A stretch of DNA of 64,000 nucleotides from Salibacter halophilus (GCF_008806325.1 NZ_WACR01000005.1:186001-250000), one strand, 5' to 3'. Shown: positions 8,206-17,351, counted from the first letter of the stretch. The notes: generated by a model from the sequence alone, not told the origin. Translations and numbers: made by a program.

Positions 8206-9012
8206 ATGAGGGAAATAATAGAAAAAGCGTGGGAAGATCGTTCCCTGTTAAAAGACAAAGAAACAGTTAAAACCATTGAAAAAGTCATTGAATCGATAGA
8301 CGCAGGTGAACTGCGTTGTGCTGAGCCAACAGGTGACGGCTGGAAAGTCAATGAATGGGTTAAAAAAGCTGTTGTGCTCTATTTCCCAACTCGCGAAATG
8401 GAAACAATTGAAGTGGGACCATTTGAGTTTCACGACAAAATGAAGCTCAAAAAAGACTACAAAAAAAGAGGTGTGCGCGTAGTTCCGCACGCAATTGCTC
8501 GTTATGGAGCTTATATATCGAGCAACGTTGTCATGATGCCCAGCTATGTCAATATAGGTGCTTATGTCGATAGCGGCTCTATGGTAGACACATGGGCTAC
8601 AGTTGGTAGTTGTGCTCAAATTGGTAAGAATGTACACTTATCGGGCGGAGTTGGAATAGGTGGCGTTTTGGAACCACTCCAGGCAAGTCCGGTTATTATT
8701 GAAGACAACGCTTTTATAGGATCTAGAAGCATTGTAGTTGAAGGAGTTAAAGTTGAAAAAGAAGCTGTTCTAGGTGCAAATGTGGTTCTGACCAAGAGCA
8801 CGCGAATTATTGATGTTTCAGGAGATGAGCCAATTGAATACAAAGGTTATGTTCCGGCTCGCTCAGTGGTAATCCCGGGAAGCGTGACCAAAAAATTCCA
8901 GGCCGGGGAATACAATGTTCCAGTGGCTCTGATCATTGGAAAACGAAAAGAGAGTACAGATAAGAAAACCTCATTGAACAACGCACTCCGCGACCACGAT
9001 GTAGCGGTTTAA
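8206..9012 (+). CDS. dapD: 2,3,4,5-tetrahydropyridine-2,6-dicarboxylate N-succinyltransferase
   Basis: Succinyl-CoA-dependent step of the lysine/diaminopimelate pathway. About 268 residues: a helical N-terminal domain (IIEKAWEDRSLL) followed by a left-handed beta helix of hexapeptide repeats from about residue 95 (SSNVVMMPSYVNIGAYV, GSCAQIGKNVHLSGGVGIGG, GSRSIVVEGV), as in DapD trimers. The start at ATG 8206 is chosen because the promoter occupies 8180-8187. An exact interspersed word at 8784 encodes VLT. It is divergent from ruvX and 11 bp ahead of the marC gene. Confidence 0.95.
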   Translation: MREIIEKAWEDRSLLKDKETVKTIEKVIESIDAGELRCAEPTGDGWKVNEWVKKAVVLYFPTREMETIEVGPFEFHDKMKLKKDYKKRGVRVVPHAIARYGAYISSNVVMMPSYVNIGAYVDSGSMVDTWATVGSCAQIGKNVHLSGGVGIGGVLEPLQASPVIIEDNAFIGSRSIVVEGVKVEKEAVLGANVVLTKSTRIIDVSGDEPIEYKGYVPARSVVIPGSVTKKFQAGEYNVPVALIIGKRKESTDKKTSLNNALRDHDVAV

Positions 9013-9023
9013 ATTTTGACCTT

Positions 9024-9662
9024 ATGAACGAAACCTTGTCATTTGGATTGATGGCTTTTACGTCATTTTTCACCCTTCTCAATCCGCTGGGGACAATGCC
9101 TGTTTTCCTCACAATGACAGCGAACCTCAGTCCCGAGGAAAGAACCAAAACGGCTCGTAAAGCAATCATAACGGCAATTATAACTTTAATTGCATTTTCA
9201 TTCAGTGGTAAGGTGCTATTCGAGTTCTTTGGTATCTCAATCCACGCTTTTAGGGTTGTGGGCGGAATCATCTTCTTTTTGATGGGACAGGATATGTTGC
9301 AGGCTAGGTTAGCTTCAACCAAAATTAATGAAGAAGATATCAAATCTTATGTCAATGATATCTCTATCACGCCACTCGCAATCCCAATGATAGCTGGACC
9401 GGGATCCATTACAAACGGAATCATTTTAATGCAGGATGCCCACAGTGTAACCTTAAAAGTTACATTAGTCATTGTTATTATAGTTGTGTTACTTTTGACA
9501 TTTGTTATCCTTTGGTCTTCAACAAAATTGGTCAAGTTTCTGGGCGAAACCGGAAACCTGGTTTTGATGAGATTAATGGGTTTAATTGTAATGGTAATCG
9601 CAGTAGAATTCCTTTTTTCAGGTCTCTCTCCAATGATTAGAGAGATGCTCGACCTACAATGA
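9024..9662 (+). CDS. MarC family membrane protein
   Basis: A 212-residue inner membrane protein of the MarC/NAAT family with six predicted helices. Characteristic stretches are FFTLLNPLGTMPVFLTMT (about residue 14) and TPLAIPMIAGPGSITNGI (about 113). Some members are reported to move amino acids, but the substrate of most, including this one, is not known. Its stop overlaps the next gene's ATG by four bases (9659-9662), so translation is coupled. Confidence 0.9.
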   Translation: MNETLSFGLMAFTSFFTLLNPLGTMPVFLTMTANLSPEERTKTARKAIITAIITLIAFSFSGKVLFEFFGISIHAFRVVGGIIFFLMGQDMLQARLASTKINEEDIKSYVNDISITPLAIPMIAGPGSITNGIILMQDAHSVTLKVTLVIVIIVVLLLTFVILWSSTKLVKFLGETGNLVLMRLMGLIVMVIAVEFLFSGLSPMIREMLDLQ

Positions 9663-10660
9663 AAACACATCCTAAAATACTAGTCATTCAAACTGCTTTC
9701 ATAGGCGATGCAATTTTAGCGAGTTCAGTATTGGAGACCATTCATAAGTGCCTGCCAAAAGCACAAATTCATTTACTTGTTAGAAAAGGCAACGACTCTC
9801 TTTACAATGACCATCCATTTTTATCAAAACTCCACGTTTGGGATAAAACAATAAAGAAGTACAAGAACCTTAAGCGTATTTTATCTACGGTCAGAGCCGA
9901 AAAGTATGACACCGTTATCAACCTCCAGCGATTTGGTGCTACCGGCTTGCTGACTGCTTTTTCAGGAGCAAAGGAGAAAATTGGATTTTCGAAAAACCCT
10001 TTCTCTGTGTTTTTCACAAAAAAATATGATCACCAAATTGGAGATGGCACGCACGAAATAGAGCGGAATCATCAATTGATAAAACCTTTCACTCAGGAGA
10101 AGCCTGAAAAGCCTAAGCTCTACCCCAATCAAGGTGAATTAAAGAAAATTGGACCACTCCAGAGAGAAAAATACATCACTTTATCACCAACATCTGTTTG
10201 GTTCACCAAACAATGGAGTGCTGATAAATGGAGCGCATTGATCGATGCTATACCATCTAGTTACAAAGTTTATTTATTAGGATCACCTGCTGATCACAAC
10301 GCCTGTGAAAAGATCATCGAAACCACACTACACCGAAATGTTCAGGTCTTGGCCGGTAAGCTGAGTCTGCTCGAATCTGCTGCACTCATGGCAAATGCAG
10401 AAATGAACTATTGTAACGACTCTGCTCCAATGCATTTGGCAAGTGCAATGAATGCTCCAACAACAGCTGTTTTCTGCAGCACTGTACCTGCTTTTGGTTT
10501 TGGTCCGCTCAGCGATAATTCGCACATCGTTGAAACTGAAGAAAAACTGACGTGCCGGCCATGCGGACTGCACGGCCACAAAGCGTGCCCAGAAGGTCAC
10601 TTTAAATGCTCAAAGACAATTTCTATTCGGCAAGCTCTTAAACCGATTGAAAAAGGTTAA
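9659..10660 (+). CDS. Glycosyltransferase family 9 (heptosyltransferase-like)
   Basis: A 333-residue GT-B fold enzyme of the lipopolysaccharide heptosyltransferase family. The N-terminus ILVIQTAFIGDAILASSVL and the acceptor/donor region NDSAPMHLASAMNAP near residue 250 are typical, as is the pro-Phe-Gly stretch before a C-terminal Cys cluster (CRPCGLHGHKACPEGHFKC, about 297-316) often seen in this family. It probably adds a sugar to the LPS core on the cytoplasmic side. An exact interspersed word at 9889 encodes VRA. Confidence 0.88.
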   Translation: MKTHPKILVIQTAFIGDAILASSVLETIHKCLPKAQIHLLVRKGNDSLYNDHPFLSKLHVWDKTIKKYKNLKRILSTVRAEKYDTVINLQRFGATGLLTAFSGAKEKIGFSKNPFSVFFTKKYDHQIGDGTHEIERNHQLIKPFTQEKPEKPKLYPNQGELKKIGPLQREKYITLSPTSVWFTKQWSADKWSALIDAIPSSYKVYLLGSPADHNACEKIIETTLHRNVQVLAGKLSLLESAALMANAEMNYCNDSAPMHLASAMNAPTTAVFCSTVPAFGFGPLSDNSHIVETEEKLTCRPCGLHGHKACPEGHFKCSKTISIRQALKPIEKG

Positions 10661-10774
10661 CATAGCAAGTTGGATATTTTTTTGAGATTCTTCTGCTCCC
10701 TTATGAACTTTGTGTACCTTTCGATCGTTAAGAATTCAAAGAGAATCTAACATAAGAGATTAACACACAACAAA

Positions 10775-12232
10775 ATGAGTGATTTCAGAAAACTCACCAT
10801 AAGAGAGAAAGCGCTCAAGATCAACCTGGATCCTGAAATCTATGGTTCTTTCTCTGAAATTGGTGCCGGACAAGAAGTCGCAGGTACTTTTTTTCACGCT
10901 GGAGCATCTTCAGGAACTATTGCGCTAAGTCAGTCTGCTTATGACATGAAAATAAGCGACTCTATTTATGGTGAAAGTCCGCGTTACGTAAGTGCGCAAC
11001 GACTAAAAGCAATGCTCGTCAAAGATTACGACAATATTTGTTCTAAGCTCGATGAGCGAAAAGATAACTCGAAGTTTTTCGCTTTTTCCAACACGATTGA
11101 AACGTTAAACTTTTACAAAACTAACCAGGGACACGGCTGGCTGGGACTTAGATTTCAACTGAGTCCAGATTCAGAACCAAATACCTGTGTACTTCACTGT
11201 CAACTCAATGACAACGATACACTACTCCAACAAAAAGCAGTTGGAAGACTTGGTGTTAACCTGGTTTATTCGTGTTATTACCATCACGACAATAAAGAAG
11301 ATTTCCTCAAATCTTTAATGGACAGTATTGCGACCGGTCGTGTTGAAATTGACATGTTCAACATGGAAGGCCCTGATTTCAAAGACTGGGACAATCGTCT
11401 CATATCATTGAAATTAGTGAAAATGGGCTTAACTCCAGCTGCGATGTTTGGTCCGGATGGTAATAATTTACAAGCATCAGAAGTTCTTTACAAAAAGAAT
11501 ATTCTCGTGTTGAGAGGTCGTTTTCGTCCTCCAACTCTCGTGAATGTCGATATGTTTATGAGTGCTTATCGACAATTCAAAAAAGAAAAAGATGTAGATA
11601 AGGAAAACCTTACGGTTCTGAGTGAATTAACGCTCAACAACCTCATCAATAAGGGAGAAAAGATTGATGAAAAGGATTTCCTTGATCGCGTTGATATTTT
11701 GTGCTCGCTCGGTCAAACGGTGATTATCACCAATTTCCAGCGCTACTACAAACTTGTCACTTACCTCTCTAATATCAACAGAGAGCGTAAAATTGGTGTA
11801 ATACTGGGAATCAACAATCTCAAAGCTATTTTTGACCGCAAATTCTACACTCATTTAAAGGGTGGAATTTTGGAAGCGTTTGGTATGTTGTTCGGCAGGA
11901 ATGTAAAACTCTACGTTTATCCTGCCACCAATAGTGAGCACGATGGTCTTTACAATTGTGAGAATTTTGAATTACCTGATAAGCTCAAAGGTTTGTTTCA
12001 GTATTTAACAGATAACAAACAGCTAGAGGATATAACATCAGCGAATAAAAAGCTCCTCACAATATACAGCGATGATGTATTGGATATGATTAAAAATGGC
12101 CAGGAAGGTTGGGAAGAAATGGTTCCTACCAGAGTGGCTCATTTCATAAAAGAACACTGTCTTTTTGATTATCCCTGCTCCGTTGAGGAGAAAAAAGAGG
12201 CAAAAAAGAAGGAAAAAGAGCAGTACGCTTAA
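10775..12232 (+). CDS. Conserved cytoplasmic protein of unknown function
   Basis: A 485-residue protein without signal peptide or transmembrane segment. Blocks that look strongly conserved are IREKALKINLDPEIYGSF (about residue 10), EIGAGQEVAGTFFHAG with glycine-rich loop (about 29), GHGWLGLRFQLSP (about 117), GPDGNNL (about 227), LRGRFRPPTLVNVDM (about 245) and GGILEAFGMLFGRN (about 363). From memory, relatives in other Bacteroidota are sometimes labelled TonB-dependent receptor, which this sequence does not support: there is no barrel, plug or export signal. The C-terminus is lysine/glutamate rich. It stands alone, with a 114-bp upstream gap and a convergent 4-bp overlap with the next gene. 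Confidence 0.85.
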   Translation: MSDFRKLTIREKALKINLDPEIYGSFSEIGAGQEVAGTFFHAGASSGTIALSQSAYDMKISDSIYGESPRYVSAQRLKAMLVKDYDNICSKLDERKDNSKFFAFSNTIETLNFYKTNQGHGWLGLRFQLSPDSEPNTCVLHCQLNDNDTLLQQKAVGRLGVNLVYSCYYHHDNKEDFLKSLMDSIATGRVEIDMFNMEGPDFKDWDNRLISLKLVKMGLTPAAMFGPDGNNLQASEVLYKKNILVLRGRFRPPTLVNVDMFMSAYRQFKKEKDVDKENLTVLSELTLNNLINKGEKIDEKDFLDRVDILCSLGQTVIITNFQRYYKLVTYLSNINRERKIGVILGINNLKAIFDRKFYTHLKGGILEAFGMLFGRNVKLYVYPATNSEHDGLYNCENFELPDKLKGLFQYLTDNKQLEDITSANKKLLTIYSDDVLDMIKNGQEGWEEMVPTRVAHFIKEHCLFDYPCSVEEKKEAKKKEKEQYA

Positions 12233-12486
12233 GTGCTGCTCTTCTTTTTTAACCTTCCGTAAGATTTTTTGAGATTATCATGTAACGCTATGTGCTCCTT
12301 AATGGCATTATCATAGAATTCATCATCGAGCATTTCTTCCAACTCTTCTACTCCTGAAAATCCATCTTTGCTAACCTTGTAAGATTGCTCAATTGAGCCA
12401 CCTTCAAGTTTCACGACATACTTTTCGTTCATATCGAAAATTGTGACAGTAAAATTCTCGTTGGGTATCGTTTTTATGATTCTCAT
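12229..12486 (-). CDS. Small conserved hypothetical protein
   Basis: 85 residues, no signal peptide; an N-terminal strand-rich half (TVTIFDMNEKYVVKLEGG) then a helical acidic half (GVEELEEMLDDEFYDNAIKEH) and a basic tail. I do not recognise the family. Its ATG overlaps the yaaA stop by one base, so it is the second gene of that transcript, and its stop overlaps the convergent upstream gene by four bases. Confidence 0.7.
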   Translation of the reverse strand: MRIIKTIPNENFTVTIFDMNEKYVVKLEGGSIEQSYKVSKDGFSGVEELEEMLDDEFYDNAIKEHIALHDNLKKSYGRLKKKSST

Positions 12487-13259
12487 TATTGTTCTCCTCT
12501 TGAAAAAACAAGGTTATTATCTTTGGTTAAATGGTGATTGAGCGAGTATCCTTCCCACTCAAAAGTTTTTAAATACTCAGGATTATCAATTCGGTTACGA
12601 GCAATGAAAGCTGCCATTGCACCTCTGGCTTTTTTAGCGTAAAAAGCAATTACTTTGAACTTTCCATTTTTGAAATCTTTAAATTCTGGAGTGATAATTT
12701 CTGCATTTAGCTTTTTCGTATCAATTACCTTGAAGTATTCTTTACTGGCAAGGTTTATAAGATATTTATGGTCAGAACCTTTTAAATCTTCGTTTAAAAA
12801 CTCCGTAGGTCTGTCAGACCAAAATTCATATAGGTTTTTAGCTTTATTCACTTTCAGTTTGGTTCCCATTTCCAATCTGTAAGGCTGAATTCGATCAAGA
12901 GGTCTCAATACTCCGTAGAGCCCGCTTAAAATGCAAATGTGTTCCTGTGCGAACTCCATTTCGCTTTCATCGAGGTTTTCAGGCTCCATTCCCTGAAAAA
13001 CATCTCCTTTAAAAGCATAAACGGCCTGTTTTGAGTGATCTTTTGACGGACTTTCCTCCCACTCTTGATAGCGTTGATAATTGAGATCAGCTAGCTGACT
13101 GCTGAGATTCATTAAATCACCAATCTGCTTTCTGCTTTTTTTCTTCAACTCAGCGATCAACTTACCTGAAAATTCGGCTAGTTTAGGTTCTGACCATTGA
13201 TTAATGGGAGAGTTATTTTCAAAGTCCAGAGTTTTGGAGGGAGAAAGTATTGTAATCAT
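12486..13259 (-). CDS. yaaA: Peroxide stress protein YaaA
   Basis: UPF0246/DUF328 family; E. coli YaaA is induced by hydrogen peroxide and limits free iron and DNA damage. About 257 residues with the family N-terminus ITILSPSKTLDF, GLYGVLRPLDRIQPYRLEMG near residue 135, NLASKEYFKVID near 195 and FYAKKARGAMAAF near 225. I start at 13259 since that gives the usual N-terminus; the frame is open to 13277. It carries two exact copies of the interspersed word, at 12770 (GSD) and 13186 (SEP), in opposite orientation to each other. Confidence 0.93.
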   Translation of the reverse strand: MITILSPSKTLDFENNSPINQWSEPKLAEFSGKLIAELKKKSRKQIGDLMNLSSQLADLNYQRYQEWEESPSKDHSKQAVYAFKGDVFQGMEPENLDESEMEFAQEHICILSGLYGVLRPLDRIQPYRLEMGTKLKVNKAKNLYEFWSDRPTEFLNEDLKGSDHKYLINLASKEYFKVIDTKKLNAEIITPEFKDFKNGKFKVIAFYAKKARGAMAAFIARNRIDNPEYLKTFEWEGYSLNHHLTKDNNLVFSRGEQ

Positions 13260-13321
13260 GCTAATTTTATTTTGCAACCAAAAACGTTTTCTTTGTATCT
13301 ATTAAATCAAACCACAGGAAT

Positions 13322-13957
13322 ATGAAAAAGTTGTTTTTTACTCTGCTTCTTATCTCTTTAGGATCTTCTGTGATTGCTCAAAATTACTACGATTCAAATG
13401 ATAAGAAAAAAGTCAACTCAGAGAAACCCTTGAATGAGTTTCCTCGAGAAAATATTATGAGTATTGAGCCAGTTTCTTTTTTTATAGGTGGTTTTGTAAT
13501 GGGATATGAGAGATTTTTAACAAATACCTCATCTCTTAAATTTAGAGCTGGATACTACTACCGTGAAGATGCCGGTATTTACAATGGCTACAATTATTTT
13601 GAGGGATTTAATTTAAAAGTGAACTTTAAAAAGTACATCAATGATGTGCATGAAAATGAGAGCACTATCTATATTTCCCCATATGCACTTTACAAGCAAA
13701 TAACACTCGAAGAAAATAATATGGGACAGTTGGCTGTTCCTGTTACAAGGGAAGCAAGCACGGCTTCTGTAGGGGTTATGGTTGGTACTATAATTGGCAT
13801 TAGCGAAACTCCTTTTTTCATTGATGTTGCATTAGGTGGAGGTATGTTTTTCCCTATCGCATCCGGTAGTCATGATGAAGCCCACTTGGGTTTTGTCAAT
13901 CATTACAAAAAAGGTGTTGGTCCTCAATTAGATTTCGCATTTGGTTACTCTTTCTAG
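13322..13957 (+). CDS. Secreted or outer membrane protein of unknown function
   Basis: 211 residues with a 19-residue signal peptide ending VIAQ. The mature part alternates hydrophobic and polar residues (LKFRAGYYYRED, FNLKVNFKKYI, ESTIYISPYALYK, GPQLDFAFGYSF) and ends in an aromatic residue, as small outer membrane beta-barrels do. The terminal Phe supports BAM-dependent insertion. No named family recognised. It is 19 bp upstream of the Nramp-like gene on the same strand. Confidence 0.75.
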   Translation: MKKLFFTLLLISLGSSVIAQNYYDSNDKKKVNSEKPLNEFPRENIMSIEPVSFFIGGFVMGYERFLTNTSSLKFRAGYYYREDAGIYNGYNYFEGFNLKVNFKKYINDVHENESTIYISPYALYKQITLEENNMGQLAVPVTREASTASVGVMVGTIIGISETPFFIDVALGGGMFFPIASGSHDEAHLGFVNHYKKGVGPQLDFAFGYSF

Positions 13958-13976
13958 AAATACCTAATTTCACCAC

Positions 13977-15224
13977 GTGATTAAAAGAGGTGAAATTTTC
14001 AAGACAATTGGTCCCGGTTTGCTATATGCCGGAGCTGCAATTGGTGTTTCACATCTCGTACAATCGACAAGAGCGGGTGCATCTTACGGTATAGCGCTTC
14101 TCGGGATTGTTATTGTTACCAATATAATCAAATATCCATTTTTTGAATATGGCCCTCGCTACGCAGCAGCCACGGGTAACAACTTACTCGATGGTTACGA
14201 AAAGCTGGGCAAATGGACATTGGTTCTCTTTGCTATTATTACGGTCGGAACCATGTTTACGGTGCAGGCAGCCATTACAGTTGTCACAGCCGGACTGGCT
14301 CAGGAAATAATCGGTGTTGACCTCCCTGCCTGGCAATGGAGTGTCTCCGTTCTCATTCTATGTGCCGTTATTTTATTCCGGGACTCTTACAAGCTGCTTG
14401 ATAAAGTCATGCGGTACATCATAATACTTCTCACGATTGCAACGGTAACAGCTTTAGTAGGAGCGTTCGTGAGTCCACAAGGCGAAAGCTCTATTACTAA
14501 GCCTGCTTTTGATTGGCAAAATCATACAGATTTATTTTTTCTCATTGCACTTATCGGTTGGATGCCGGCTCCATTTGATATTAGTGTGTGGCACTCGATT
14601 TGGTCAATTGAGAAGAATAAAAAAATGAGCAAAACGCAGCGGGTAAAAGCTGCACGTACAGACTTCCATGTCGGTTACTGGGGTACAACTTTTTTGGCTA
14701 TCTGTTTTATGTTGCTTGGCGCTAAAGTACTGTACACGTCTGATGTTACACTTTCTTCATCCGGATCTGAATTTGCCGCTCAACTGATCTCTATTTACAC
14801 TGAAACGCTGGGAGACTGGAGTTACCCGATCATTGGAACTGCGGCTCTGACCACTATGTTTAGCACTTCTTTAACCGTGATGGACGGATTTACTAGAGTG
14901 ATGGTTCCACTTTCGAATAAACTCGTGAATCAAAAACAACTAAAACATAAAGCTCATTACAGATTTTGGTTGATAATACTTGTTTTGGGAGCTGCTCAAA
15001 TTGTGATTTTCTTCGTGACTAACATGCATTCACTTGTCGATTTGGCAACAACAATTTCCTTTGTTACTGCTCCAATCATTGCTATACTGAACTACAGTGT
15101 TATTAATTCAAAGGATGTTAAAAAACATTTGAGACCAAAACTTATTACACGAATAATAAGCATCGTTGGAATATTATTGCTCTCAGGTTTTGCTGTCTAC
15201 TTCTTATTTCTCAAATTTAGCTGA
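13977..15224 (+). CDS. Nramp-like transporter lacking the usual metal-site residues
   Basis: A 415-residue protein with about 11 helices and the overall Nramp layout, starting with GTG. The first helix reads GPGLLYAGAAIGVSHLVQ and the sixth ALIGWMPAPFDISVWHS. In manganese/iron Nramps these helices carry DPGN and MPH, whose Asp, Asn and Met bind the metal; here those residues are replaced. Substrate is therefore open: it may be another divalent ion, or something else, as in the magnesium-specific NRMT branch. It ends two bases before the pterin dehydratase gene, so they share a transcript. An exact interspersed word at 14843 encodes ALT. Confidence 0.85.
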   Translation: MIKRGEIFKTIGPGLLYAGAAIGVSHLVQSTRAGASYGIALLGIVIVTNIIKYPFFEYGPRYAAATGNNLLDGYEKLGKWTLVLFAIITVGTMFTVQAAITVVTAGLAQEIIGVDLPAWQWSVSVLILCAVILFRDSYKLLDKVMRYIIILLTIATVTALVGAFVSPQGESSITKPAFDWQNHTDLFFLIALIGWMPAPFDISVWHSIWSIEKNKKMSKTQRVKAARTDFHVGYWGTTFLAICFMLLGAKVLYTSDVTLSSSGSEFAAQLISIYTETLGDWSYPIIGTAALTTMFSTSLTVMDGFTRVMVPLSNKLVNQKQLKHKAHYRFWLIILVLGAAQIVIFFVTNMHSLVDLATTISFVTAPIIAILNYSVINSKDVKKHLRPKLITRIISIVGILLLSGFAVYFLFLKFS

Positions 15225-15226
15225 AA

Positions 15227-15466
15227 ATGAAAGTTATGTGGAAAGAAGAAAACAATAAACTAGTTCTCGAAAAGCAATTTGAAAATTTCAATGAAGCATG
15301 GAGGTTTTTAAACGGTGTAGCTCTTCTTGCAGAGCAAAACCAACACCATCCCACAATTCAAAATACATTCAATAATGTGAAGTTAGAACTCACTACACAT
15401 GACAGTGGGAATACAATTACGGATAAAGATCGTGATTTAGCTTCAAAGATCGAAAAGCTATTCTAG
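15227..15466 (+). CDS. 4a-hydroxytetrahydrobiopterin dehydratase (PCD family)
   Basis: 79 residues, near the short end for pterin-4a-carbinolamine dehydratases. The signature is present: QHHPTIQNTFNNVKLELTTHD (about 38-58), with two adjacent His, the later His in TTHD, and a distal Asp in DRDLASKI. The family recycles pterin cofactor for aromatic amino acid hydroxylases; in bacteria without a clear hydroxylase the role is less certain. The start at 15227 overlaps nothing; an ATG at 15236 is possible. Convergent 4-bp overlap with the ComB-like gene. Confidence 0.85.
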   Translation: MKVMWKEENNKLVLEKQFENFNEAWRFLNGVALLAEQNQHHPTIQNTFNNVKLELTTHDSGNTITDKDRDLASKIEKLF

Positions 15467-16221
15467 TCCTCAGCTGTTTCAGCTGCCAGGCGAAGTTCCT
15501 CAAGGACCTGATCGTTCATTGGAACTAAACTACCTTCATGCAAGACAGGTATAATCTCTGTGTTATCCATTGACAGGCAGTAGCGGATATCTTCTTTTAG
15601 GTTGAGTTTTTTGAGTCTTCTCCTATGTGAAGAATTCATCAAAAACTTATAAGGGTCGTCTTTAGCTAAATTGTAAAGGTATTTAGCAGAAAGTGCTGAA
15701 TCTTCAGTGAGAGAAACGGTTCCCATTTGCTCAAGTCTCTCCGTCAAAGCTCCTGCAAATAAAGTATCCTCCAGATTATAACGTCCTTTCCAGCCTGAGC
15801 AAAGTATTAGAATATCCCGCTCTTGTTGTGATAGCCAGTTTGCTAGTGCAGTGAAGTTTGTAAAAGCTCCTACCACGACCTGGAATGAATTTTTCGCCAT
15901 ATTGATCGCCTTTGTACCGTTAGTTGTGGTTAAAACAACACTGCGATCTTCCAGTTCATTCATGTAGCTGTAGGGAGAGTTGCCAAAATCAAATTCTTCG
16001 AGCTGCACACCATTTCGTTCAGCTCCAACTAAATACCCTTTGCTTTTATAAAAACGTGCCTCTTCTACAGTTGAAACAGGAATTACTTCTCTAGCTCCGT
16101 GATGCAAAGCCGTACAAATGGCTGAGGTAGCCCTCAAAATATCAGTAACCACCACGATATTGTCTAAATTCTCATAAACGTGATAGTTCTCAGGCGTAAA
16201 ACTTACTTCAACTTTTGACAT
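15463..16221 (-). CDS. comB: 2-phosphosulfolactate phosphatase (ComB family)
   Basis: 252 residues of the ComB family, which removes phosphate from 2-phosphosulfolactate in coenzyme M synthesis. Visible blocks are VVTDILRATSAICTAL (about 24), GAERNGVQLEEFDFGNSP (about 67), LTTTNGTKAI (about 97), CSGWKGRYNLEDTLFAGAL (about 140). Bacteroidota do not make coenzyme M by the methanogen route as far as I know, so the product may be sulfolactate for another use. It lies 10 bp downstream of gcvT on the same strand. Confidence 0.88.
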   Translation of the reverse strand: MSKVEVSFTPENYHVYENLDNIVVVTDILRATSAICTALHHGAREVIPVSTVEEARFYKSKGYLVGAERNGVQLEEFDFGNSPYSYMNELEDRSVVLTTTNGTKAINMAKNSFQVVVGAFTNFTALANWLSQQERDILILCSGWKGRYNLEDTLFAGALTERLEQMGTVSLTEDSALSAKYLYNLAKDDPYKFLMNSSHRRRLKKLNLKEDIRYCLSMDNTEIIPVLHEGSLVPMNDQVLEELRLAAETAED

Positions 16222-16231
16222 TACTTCTCCG

Positions 16232-17320
16232 TCACTTTTTAATGAATGGTAACTTAACCACTTCTGCTTTCAACTGTTTCTTCCTTACCTGAATATATAT
16301 TTCAGATCCCGTTTTATGATGGGGAACCTTCACATATCCAAGACCAATACCCTTTTTCAAACTCGGTGACATAGTTCCTGATGTCACTTCACCCAGTTCG
16401 TTGCCGTCTGCATCAATTATCTTATATCCCTGACGTGGAATTCCTTTGTCGATCATTTGAAAAGCAGTTAGCTTTCTATCAACTCCGTTTTCTTTCTGTT
16501 GAGCCAATTGATCTCTGTCAATAAAGTTATTTCCATCGACAAATTTTGTTATCCAGCCTAGTTTAGCTTCAATAGGTGAGGTGCTTTCATCGATATCATT
16601 ACCGTAAAGCGCCATTCCCATTTCAAGTCTCAATGTATCACGAGCTCCTAAACCGGCCATTTTCATGTCAACTTTTTGCCCCTCTTCCCAAATAGCATCA
16701 AAGAGCTTTTCAGCATCCTCATTTTTGCAGTATAGTTCAAAGCCTTTCTCACCTGTGTAACCTGTAGCAGAGATAATAACATCTTCAACTCCACCCATTT
16801 TATCAATAACAAAAGTGTAGAAAGTAACCTTCTCTAAATCTACATCCGTAATTTCCTGAAGTACTTTTATTGCGTTAGGGCCCTGAACAGCGAGAAGAGA
16901 CATATCATCAGAAGCGTTGATCAATTCAGCTCCCATCGTATTGTTTTCACTAACCCAATTCCAGTCTTTTTCAATATTACTGGCATTCACTACCATTAGG
17001 TATTCTTCTTCACTTATTCGGTAAACGAGTAAATCATCAACGATTCCCCCTTTTCCGTTTGGCATACAAGTGTATTGGATCTTACCATCAGTTAGTTTGG
17101 CCACATCATTAGATGTTACTTTTTGAACCAAATCAAATGCTTTAGGACCTTTCACATAAAACTCACCCATGTGAGAAACATCAAACATCCCCACATTTTC
17201 ACGAACATTAAGGTGCTCGTCAGTAAGCCCAGTGTACTGTAATGGCATATTATATCCTGCAAAAGGGACCATTTTTGCTCCCAACTCCTCGTGCTTGCCT
17301 TTTAATGCAATATTCTTCAT
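16232..17320 (-). CDS. gcvT: Aminomethyltransferase (glycine cleavage T protein)
   Basis: Transfers the methylene group of glycine from the H protein to tetrahydrofolate. 362 residues, full length, with MVPFAGYNMPLQY (about 17), NVGMFDVSHMGE (about 41), NDVAKLTDGKIQYTCM (about 72), LLAVQGPN (about 142), GYTGEKGFELY (about 188) and GLGARDTLRLEMGMALYGND (about 225). The folate-binding Asp and the family's conserved Arg are in place. Transcribed divergently from the nucleotide-sugar dehydratase; a -7 element lies 32 bp upstream. Confidence 0.96.
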   Translation of the reverse strand: MKNIALKGKHEELGAKMVPFAGYNMPLQYTGLTDEHLNVRENVGMFDVSHMGEFYVKGPKAFDLVQKVTSNDVAKLTDGKIQYTCMPNGKGGIVDDLLVYRISEEEYLMVVNASNIEKDWNWVSENNTMGAELINASDDMSLLAVQGPNAIKVLQEITDVDLEKVTFYTFVIDKMGGVEDVIISATGYTGEKGFELYCKNEDAEKLFDAIWEEGQKVDMKMAGLGARDTLRLEMGMALYGNDIDESTSPIEAKLGWITKFVDGNNFIDRDQLAQQKENGVDRKLTAFQMIDKGIPRQGYKIIDADGNELGEVTSGTMSPSLKKGIGLGYVKVPHHKTGSEIYIQVRKKQLKAEVVKLPFIKK

Positions 17321-17351
17321 TCCTTGCTATTCGTTTTCATTTGAGCGGTTG

